Assembly (NCBI GenBank): GCA_902557575.1
Contig: CACEAR010000006.1
Coordinates: 1 to 56,159, forward strand
DNA: 56,159 nucleotides
Origin: an uncultured SAR86 cluster bacterium
GTDB taxonomy: Bacteria; Pseudomonadota; Gammaproteobacteria; Magnimaribacterales; D2472
Direction of reading: 5' to 3'
In this document: in pieces, positions 50,690 to 56,159 of the stretch
How positions within the stretch are numbered: position 1 is the stretch's first letter
How the letters are laid out: every line of letters begins with the position of its first letter
The notes under the pieces: generated by a model
What the model saw: the letters and a program-made list of their open reading frames with translations, nothing else
What the model was told of the DNA's origin: nothing
Databases searched by the model: none
Made by a program: the position numbers and the translations under genes

Positions 50690-52513
50690 ATGGGGAAAAG
50701 TAAAACAAAAAGTTTTCAGACTGAAACTAAGCAGTTGCTTCAGTTGATGATTCATTCTCTTTACTCAAATAAAGAGATTTTTCTGAGAGAATTAATTTCT
50801 AATGCATCTGATGCACTTGATAAGCTTAGATTTAAATCTATAAGCAGCTCTAAATTAGCAAGTCTGTCTGATGACTTAAAAATTAAGGTAATTGTTGATG
50901 AAGAAAATAAGACTTTAACCATATCTGATAATGGTATCGGAATGTCTGAAGAGGAAATAATTGAAAATATTGGGACAATTGCTAGATCTGGTACCGCAGA
51001 ATTTCTTGGAAAACTCACTGGCGATAAAAAGAAAGATTCAAATTTAATTGGACAGTTTGGAGTTGGTTTTTACTCTGTCTTTATGATTGCAGAGAAAGTA
51101 CAAGTACTCTCTAAATCAGCACAAAAGAAATCATCACAACCTATTCTTTGGGAAAGCAGCGGTGAAGATAAATATAAGCTTACTGAAGTTGAAAAAAAAT
51201 CACATGGAACTGACATAATAATTTATTTGAGTGAAGAAAATCATGATTTTGCTGACAAGCAAAGGATAAGTTTTCTCATTAACAAATATTCACAATATAT
51301 TAATTTCCCAATCTATCTTTCAAATATTGATGAGGAAGAGGAGGTTATTAATGAAACTGATGCATTATGGCTCAAACCCAAAAGATCAATTAAAGAAGAT
51401 GAATATAATGAATTTTATAAATTTATAAGTTTTGATCAGGATGATCCATTGCTAACAATTCATAATAAAGTTGAAGGCAAGCAAGAGTATTCTAATCTTT
51501 TATATATCCCAAAAAAGCCACCTTTTGATCTATGGAACAGAGAATCTCCAAGAGGAATAAAGCTTTATATTCAAAGAGTTTTTATTATGGATGATGCCGT
51601 CCACTTTTTACCCCTTTATTTAAGGTTTATTAGAGGCGTTATTGATTCAAGCGACTTACCTTTAAATGTGTCTAGAGAAATCCTTCAAGATCATCCTCTA
51701 GTAGATTCAATAAAGAAAGCTTTAACTAAAAGAGTTATAGATGCTCTCAAAAAACTTAAAGACAATGATATCAATGCATACAAAGAATTTTGGAAGGAGT
51801 ATGGTCTTGTTCTCAAGGAGGGGCCTGCTGAAGATTTTGAACACAAGGAAGCAATTGCAGAACTTCTACTATTTGCTACATCAAATAAAGAAACACATGA
51901 AGTGGATCAAACTCTTGATGACTACATTTCTAGAATGCCTTCAGATCAAAAGGACATTTACTACTGCGTTGCTGATACATTTGAGGGTGCTTTAAACTCT
52001 CCACATCTTGAATCACTTAAATCTAAAAATACAGAGGTATTATTACTAACCGATAGAATAGATGAATGGTTGATGTCTACTCTTTTTGAATTCAAAGGTA
52101 AGAGTTTTATTAATGTGGCAAAAACTAGCAATGAAACCGAAGAAAAACCTAAAACAACAAAAGATCAAAATGAGCTTTTAACAAAAGTTGCTGATCATTT
52201 AGGAGAAAGAGTCTCTGAAGTATTGCCTAGCTCACGATTAAAAGATTCTGCCTGCTGTTTAGTTCTGCAGAGCAATGAACCAGGAATACAGCTTAGAAAG
52301 ATTCTTGAGGCTGCAGGTCAAAAAATGGGTGATGCAGTTCCAATATTTGAGTTAAATATGAAGCACAAGCTCATTAAAAAGCTTTTAAAGATAGATGGTA
52401 AAGACTTTAAAGCGTTTGTAGATTTTCTCTATGACTATGCAGTAATTGCAGAAGGAGGATCTCCAAAAGATCCCTCTAAATACCTAAGACAACTTGATAA
52501 ATATCTTTCATAA
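50690..52513 (+). CDS. htpG: Chaperone HtpG (Hsp90)
   Basis: HtpG is the bacterial Hsp90, an ATP-driven dimeric chaperone that remodels clients with DnaK. The 607-residue protein has all ATP-site motifs: ELISNASDALDKLRF, SDNGIGMSEEE, GTIARSGTAEF and GQFGVGFYSVFM. The middle domain follows (LYIQRVFIMDD, PLNVSREILQ) and the C-terminal dimer domain. The length fits the family (about 620). No MEEVD tail, as expected in bacteria. GGGG at 50679-50682 is the ribosome site. Confidence 0.97.
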   Translation: MGKSKTKSFQTETKQLLQLMIHSLYSNKEIFLRELISNASDALDKLRFKSISSSKLASLSDDLKIKVIVDEENKTLTISDNGIGMSEEEIIENIGTIARSGTAEFLGKLTGDKKKDSNLIGQFGVGFYSVFMIAEKVQVLSKSAQKKSSQPILWESSGEDKYKLTEVEKKSHGTDIIIYLSEENHDFADKQRISFLINKYSQYINFPIYLSNIDEEEEVINETDALWLKPKRSIKEDEYNEFYKFISFDQDDPLLTIHNKVEGKQEYSNLLYIPKKPPFDLWNRESPRGIKLYIQRVFIMDDAVHFLPLYLRFIRGVIDSSDLPLNVSREILQDHPLVDSIKKALTKRVIDALKKLKDNDINAYKEFWKEYGLVLKEGPAEDFEHKEAIAELLLFATSNKETHEVDQTLDDYISRMPSDQKDIYYCVADTFEGALNSPHLESLKSKNTEVLLLTDRIDEWLMSTLFEFKGKSFINVAKTSNETEEKPKTTKDQNELLTKVADHLGERVSEVLPSSRLKDSACCLVLQSNEPGIQLRKILEAAGQKMGDAVPIFELNMKHKLIKKLLKIDGKDFKAFVDFLYDYAVIAEGGSPKDPSKYLRQLDKYLS

Positions 52514-52514
52514 T

Positions 52515-53540
52515 ATGAATAAAAATTACAAAATTTGTGTTCTCGGTGGAGGAAGCTTTGGAACTGTATTAGCAAACTTAGCTGCATCGAAAGGACATGA
52601 TGTATCTCTGTGGGTTAAAGATTCTGACAAAGCTTTAAGAATAAATTCTGAAAGCAGAAATACTGAATATCATCCCGAACTCAAACTCTCTAATAATATT
52701 ATTGCTTCTGAGAAGCTAGAAGAAATTATTCCAGAATCTGAAATAATATTTGTAGCTACTCCAAGTAAAATTATTAATGATATCCTCGATAGAATCTCTG
52801 ATTTCTCGATGGATAATAAGATGATAATTTCATGCACTAAGGGCATTAATGAAAAACCTTTCATGACAATGTCTGAAACAATTGAAAAACACTTTAATAA
52901 TTCCAACATTAAAGTGGGTGTTTTAAGCGGACCAAATTTAGCAAGAGAAATTGCAGATGAAAAGGTTGCTGGAACAGTTATAGCAAGCAAGCATGCAGAT
53001 CTTTGTCATCTAGGAAGGGAAATTCTGTCTTCAAGCACTTTTAAGATATACACAAGCGCAGATACTCAAGGTATAGAACTTGCGGGGGCTTTAAAAAATA
53101 TTTATGCAATTATATCGGGTTATTGTCATTCTCTTGATGTAGGTGAGAACGCTATCGGACTTATACTGACAAGGAGCATGGCAGAAATGAGTAACTTTGC
53201 TGTTAGTAAGGGCGCAAATCCAATTACTTTTTTAGGCCTTGCAGGAATGGGTGACTTGGTTGCAACTTGCTTTTCAAAATTATCAAGAAATTATCAGTTT
53301 GGTTGGGCCATTGGAGAAGGTCTTGATATTGAGGCTGCAAAAAATAAAGTGGGTCAGGTAGCAGAGGGATTAAATACTATTAAAATAATTCACAGCGAGA
53401 TTTCTTCATCTGAAATCAATATGCCACTTGTATCTGGTATGCATGAAATATTATTTAATAACGGAAGCAAAGAATTACTCTTGGAACAGATCATAAATAG
53501 TGAAATTTATGTTGATGTGAATTTTGATGTAGAATCATAG
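52515..53540 (+). CDS. gpsA: Glycerol-3-phosphate dehydrogenase (NAD(P)+) GpsA
   Basis: GpsA reduces DHAP to sn-glycerol-3-phosphate, the backbone of phospholipids. The 341-residue protein has the nucleotide loop VLGGGSFGTVLANLAA, the DHAP-binding VLSGPNLAREIA, the catalytic Lys in AGALKNIYAI, and the C-terminal GLAGMGDLVATCFSKLSRNYQFG. The ATG at 52515 is 1 base after the htpG stop; an upstream ATG inside htpG is less likely because the family starts with the Rossmann strand. It is complete and can be read on the htpG transcript. Confidence 0.96.
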   Translation: MNKNYKICVLGGGSFGTVLANLAASKGHDVSLWVKDSDKALRINSESRNTEYHPELKLSNNIIASEKLEEIIPESEIIFVATPSKIINDILDRISDFSMDNKMIISCTKGINEKPFMTMSETIEKHFNNSNIKVGVLSGPNLAREIADEKVAGTVIASKHADLCHLGREILSSSTFKIYTSADTQGIELAGALKNIYAIISGYCHSLDVGENAIGLILTRSMAEMSNFAVSKGANPITFLGLAGMGDLVATCFSKLSRNYQFGWAIGEGLDIEAAKNKVGQVAEGLNTIKIIHSEISSSEINMPLVSGMHEILFNNGSKELLLEQIINSEIYVDVNFDVES

Positions 53541-53542
53541 CT

Positions 53543-53893
53543 ATGGAACAAATTAATAGAGAAGAAATTACAAAAACTAGTAAGTGGGCAAGACTCGTCT
53601 ATATGCTTATTTATGCGTTTATTTTTAATTTTAGTATTCCTTTTCTTTTTGGCTTTGCTTTAATTCAGTTTGTTTTCTTCTTATTAACCGGGAATGTTAA
53701 TGAACCTTTATCAAGAGTTTGTTCCTGGTTGTTAAAGTTTTATAATCAAATCATTTCTTATCTTCTATTTCAAACAGATCTACCCCCGTTTCCTTTTACA
53801 GATATTGATGGTGAATCGAGTTCAGATGAAGTTGTTGTAGATACAGAAATCGAAGAAGAAGTTCCTACAGAAGAAAAGGAAGAAACTAGTTAA
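53543..53893 (+). CDS. DUF4389 membrane protein
   Basis: This 116-residue protein has two TM helices (about 17-41, 47-62 region with [23 protein letters not shown]) and [30 protein letters not shown], the core of the DUF4389 family, followed by an acidic tail ([20 protein letters not shown]). Function is unknown. It starts 2 bases after the gpsA stop. The stop overlaps the convergent folD end by 8 bases. Confidence 0.85.
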   Translation: MEQINREEITKTSKWARLVYMLIYAFIFNFSIPFLFGFALIQFVFFLLTGNVNEPLSRVCSWLLKFYNQIISYLLFQTDLPPFPFTDIDGESSSDEVVVDTEIEEEVPTEEKEETS

Positions 53894-54725
53894 GAGTTTT
53901 CCTAGCAGCCTCCATAGTATTTAGAATTAAAGTATTAATTGTCATTGGGCCCACACCGCCCGGTACAGGAGTGTACGAGGAAGCTATTTCCTCGATTCCA
54001 TCTAAATCAATATCGCCACATTTTTCAGGATGGTAACCAGCATCGATTACTACAGCACCTTTTTTGAGCCATTCTTTTTTTATTAGCTTGGGAACACCAA
54101 CTGCACCAACAACTAAATCTGCATTACGCACATGATCCTCTAACTCCTTAGTTCGAGAATGACAAATGGTTACAGTTGCATTTTTGTTAAGAAGCATCAT
54201 TGCCATCGGCTTTCCTAAAATAGGGCTTCTTCCAACTACAACAGCATTCATTCCAGAGATGTCTACATCATAAAATTCAAGAATTCTCATAATCCCTGCA
54301 GGTGTGCATGATCCATATGCAGATAGATCCATAGACATTCTTCCAAAACCCAGGCATGTAACTCCATCAACATCTTTTTCTATGGAAATCCTCTCAAAAC
54401 ATTCTCTTTCATTGATTTGATTAGGGACTGGATGTTGCAACAAAATACCATGAATTTTTTTATCATTATTCAGCTCATCAATTTTCAAAAGGAGTTCTTC
54501 TGTAGATGTTTCTTTAGGTAAATTAATAGCTAATGATTCCATACCAACTCTTTTGCAAGTTTCTTGTTTCATTCTTACATATGTTTCAGATGCTGGATCG
54601 TCGCCCACAAGAATAGTGGCCAAGGTTGGAATTATTCCTTTTTCCTTTAAGACTGACACAGATTCCAAGATCTCTTTTTCAGAGTCACTTGCGAGTTTCT
54701 TTCCATCAAGTATTTGTGCCGCCAT
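53886..54725 (-). CDS. folD: Bifunctional methylenetetrahydrofolate dehydrogenase/cyclohydrolase FolD
   Basis: FolD interconverts 5,10-methylene- and 10-formyl-THF, the one-carbon donor for PurN and others. The 279-residue protein has the catalytic Lys in [42 protein letters not shown], the NADP loop [18 protein letters not shown] and the C-terminal [18 protein letters not shown]. Length and motifs are those of the complete enzyme. There is no gene between its start and the divergent tRNA-Pro. Confidence 0.96.
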   Translation of the reverse strand: MAAQILDGKKLASDSEKEILESVSVLKEKGIIPTLATILVGDDPASETYVRMKQETCKRVGMESLAINLPKETSTEELLLKIDELNNDKKIHGILLQHPVPNQINERECFERISIEKDVDGVTCLGFGRMSMDLSAYGSCTPAGIMRILEFYDVDISGMNAVVVGRSPILGKPMAMMLLNKNATVTICHSRTKELEDHVRNADLVVGAVGVPKLIKKEWLKKGAVVIDAGYHPEKCGDIDLDGIEEIASSYTPVPGGVGPMTINTLILNTMEAARKTLN

Positions 54726-54766
54726 TTCGATATTTTCTCATCTTAAAATAATTATTCCAATGAAGA

Positions 54767-54795
54767 TTGATTATTTATCTCTAAAACTTTAAGAT
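54767..54795 (+). promoter_or_regulatory. Promoter of the tRNA-Pro/tRNA-Arg pair
   Basis: TTGATT (54767-54772), a 17-bp spacer and TAAGAT (54790-54795) lie 9 bases before tRNA-Pro. The two tRNAs are 1 base apart and must share this promoter. Confidence 0.5.
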
Positions 54796-54804
54796 TCATT
54801 TCAC

Positions 54805-54881
54805 CGGGGTATAGCGCAGTCTGGTAGCGCACTCGCTTTGGGAGCGAGTGGTCGTAGGTTCAAATCCTACTACCCCGACCA
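54805..54881 (+). tRNA. tRNA-Pro (anticodon UGG)
   Basis: A 77-base cloverleaf: acceptor CGGGGTA/TACCCCG, D arm GCGC/GCGC, anticodon stem CTCGC/GCGAG with loop TTTGGGA (anticodon TGG), T arm GTAGG/CCTAC with TTCAAAT, discriminator A and encoded CCA. This isoacceptor can read all four Pro codons. Confidence 0.97.
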
Positions 54882-54882
54882 A

Positions 54883-54959
<77 letters not shown>

Positions 54960-54979
54960 TTTTTTGCTTTAATTTGATC

Positions 54980-55912
54980 ATGTTTAAAGTAGCAGCCTTA
55001 TATAAGTTCTCTGAAATTGATAATCCTTTAGAAGTTCAGATTTCTTTAAAGAAGATTCTAAAAAAGCTTTCTATCTATGGAACAATCTTGGTAGGAAGTG
55101 AGGGTATTAATGGGACAATAGCTGCTAAAAATGAAAAAAATCTGAATAAAGCCTTAATGCATCTAAAAAATCTCAAGGGCTTTAATGATTTAGATATAAA
55201 ATTTTCAAACTCCAAAAAGAATCCTTTTATAAGGTTAAAAATAAAATTAAAGCAGGAAATAGTTACTATTGGTGACAAATCTATAGATCCTACAAAAAGT
55301 GTAGGTGAGTATGTTAACCCTGAAGACTGGAATTCCCTTTTAGAGCAAGAAAACATTCTTCTTATTGATACCAGAAATGATTATGAATATTCCATAGGCT
55401 CATTTAAAGATTCGATTAATCCAAAGACCCAAAAATTTAGAGACTTCCCAAAATGGTTAAAAAATCAGGATTTCACTAATGAGGATAAAAACAATAAAAA
55501 AGTTGCTATGTTTTGCACCGGAGGTATTAGATGCGAAAAGGCTTCATCATTAATGAAAAATGAAGGATTTAAGAAGGTTTATCATCTTAAGGGCGGCATC
55601 TTAAAATATTTTGAATCAGTTTCGAAAGAAAAATCTCTTTGGAATGGAGAATGTTTTGTTTTTGATGACAGAGTCTCAGTTAAACATGATTTATCTGTTG
55701 GGGATTATGATATGTGTCATGGATGTAGGATGCCCATAACCGAAATAGATAAAACGTCTCAAAAATATATTCGAGGAGTTTCATGCCCAAATTGCTATGA
55801 CCAAACTACAGAAGAGCAAAAATCAAGATATATGAGTAGACAAAAGCAAGTTGACCTAGCAAAACAAAGAAATCAGAAGCATATTGGACCAAAAGAAGAA
55901 GTTTTTAATTAA
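54980..55912 (+). CDS. trhO: tRNA uridine(34) hydroxylase TrhO (YceA, rhodanese domain)
   Basis: TrhO hydroxylates U34 of some tRNAs with oxygen, giving ho5U without prephenate. The 310-residue protein has the N-terminal UPF0176 domain (ILVGSEGINGTIAA), a rhodanese domain with the catalytic Cys in MFCTGGIRCEKASS, and a C-terminal Cys-rich region (CHGCRMPI, GVSCPNCYD). ATG at 54980 is used as the family begins MFKVAALYKF; an in-frame TTG two codons upstream is less likely. Gene is complete and follows the tRNA pair by 20 bases. Confidence 0.94.
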   Translation: MFKVAALYKFSEIDNPLEVQISLKKILKKLSIYGTILVGSEGINGTIAAKNEKNLNKALMHLKNLKGFNDLDIKFSNSKKNPFIRLKIKLKQEIVTIGDKSIDPTKSVGEYVNPEDWNSLLEQENILLIDTRNDYEYSIGSFKDSINPKTQKFRDFPKWLKNQDFTNEDKNNKKVAMFCTGGIRCEKASSLMKNEGFKKVYHLKGGILKYFESVSKEKSLWNGECFVFDDRVSVKHDLSVGDYDMCHGCRMPITEIDKTSQKYIRGVSCPNCYDQTTEEQKSRYMSRQKQVDLAKQRNQKHIGPKEEVFN

Positions 55913-55916
55913 CCAT

Positions 55917-56159
55917 ATGAGTTATCCAATTCTATACTCATTTAAAAGATGTCCTTATGCTATGAGGGCAAGAATGGCTTTACATCTGGCTGAAATCAAA
56001 TGTGAAATAAGAGAAATCAGGTTGAGCAATAAACCAGAACAGATGTTGGAGGTATCACCAAAAGGCACTGTTCCAATCCTTATTTTGGAAGATAAAGTTA
56101 TTGATGAAAGCTACGATATTGTAAATTGGGTTATAGAACAGAATAATATTTTTAATGAC
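55917..56159 (+). CDS. Glutathione S-transferase N-terminal domain, truncated by the window edge
   Basis: Eighty-one codons are present and the frame is open at the window end. The protein starts MSYPILYSFKRCPYAMRARMAL, a thioredoxin-fold start with the redox-like motif CPYA, then VSPKGTVPILIL and DESYDIVNW, the cis-Pro and glutathione-binding S-Y/D-I block of GSTs. It resembles small GST/glutaredoxin-like proteins of the GrxB or stringent-starvation type. The C-terminal helical domain lies outside. It begins 4 bases after the trhO stop and is probably cotranscribed. Confidence 0.88.
   Translation, partial: MSYPILYSFKRCPYAMRARMALHLAEIKCEIREIRLSNKPEQMLEVSPKGTVPILILEDKVIDESYDIVNWVIEQNNIFND

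Overview
The window is 56,159 bp of AT-rich bacterial chromosome, roughly one third GC by eye, and very gene-dense: no stretch over 300 bases lacks a gene, and many genes overlap or abut. Gene content and order point to a marine gammaproteobacterium with a small streamlined genome, most like the SAR86 clade. The signs are the purM-purN/DUF2066-pgsA-hda block, dnaX-recR, an E. coli-type dnaX slip site, Hda, TlpA/DUF2069, a TonB-dependent receptor, and several acyl-CoA dehydrogenases, a P450 and a haloalkane dehalogenase. The clade assignment is an inference from these features. No insertion sequence, prophage, CRISPR array or rRNA gene was seen.

Layout. 1-4.2 kb: the 3' part of ligA, two lipoproteins, and mnmC broken by a one-base shift in an A8 run. 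4.1-8.2 kb: an alkylsulfatase-type lipoprotein converging on an adjacent pair of acyl-CoA dehydrogenases, with the pair's terminator embedded in the sulfatase gene. 8.3-11.2 kb: an operon for a coiled-coil membrane protein, a small membrane protein, an extended GST and a haloalkane dehalogenase, then tRNA-Leu. 11.2-12.6 kb: a DNA methyltransferase fused to an HNH nuclease. 12.7-19.3 kb: two small genes, then an apparently leaderless operon (isoprenylcysteine-methyltransferase-like protein, cytochrome P450, MFS transporter) and a TonB receptor; this reads as uptake and oxidation of a hydrophobic substrate. 19.3-27.1 kb: a thioredoxin-like protein, small membrane proteins, a Ca/Na antiporter, a Tat-exported FAD enzyme, an SDR, a LysR regulator divergent from a third acyl-CoA dehydrogenase, tRNA-Val and a serine hydrolase. 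27.1-34.7 kb: an SLC13 permease, MscS, a threonine dehydratase and a TIGR02206 protein in one operon, divergent from an HNH gene; then DsbD and Hsp20.

34.9-49 kb is mostly housekeeping: an exported protein, a glycine-zipper lipoprotein, recX, dnaX, recR, dcd, then a DUF3108 gene with purN-purM on the minus strand, divergent from DUF2066-pgsA-hda. After that come sppA with a small XRE/membrane-protein pair, DUF2069/TlpA, an M23 peptidase and xseA. 49-56 kb holds an EamA transporter, tRNA-Val and tRNA-Asp, DUF4149, htpG, gpsA, DUF4389, folD, tRNA-Pro and tRNA-Arg, trhO and a truncated GST gene.

The most interesting signals are the methyltransferase-HNH fusion; the dnaX A10 slip site followed at once by stop codons in the -1 frame; a cluster of repeated half-sites over a consensus promoter upstream of the XRE cassette; a candidate RNA thermometer before hsp20; two palindromes between lysR and its divergent acyl-CoA dehydrogenase; and the lipid-oxidation genes. 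No strong case was found for a wholly new multi-gene system.
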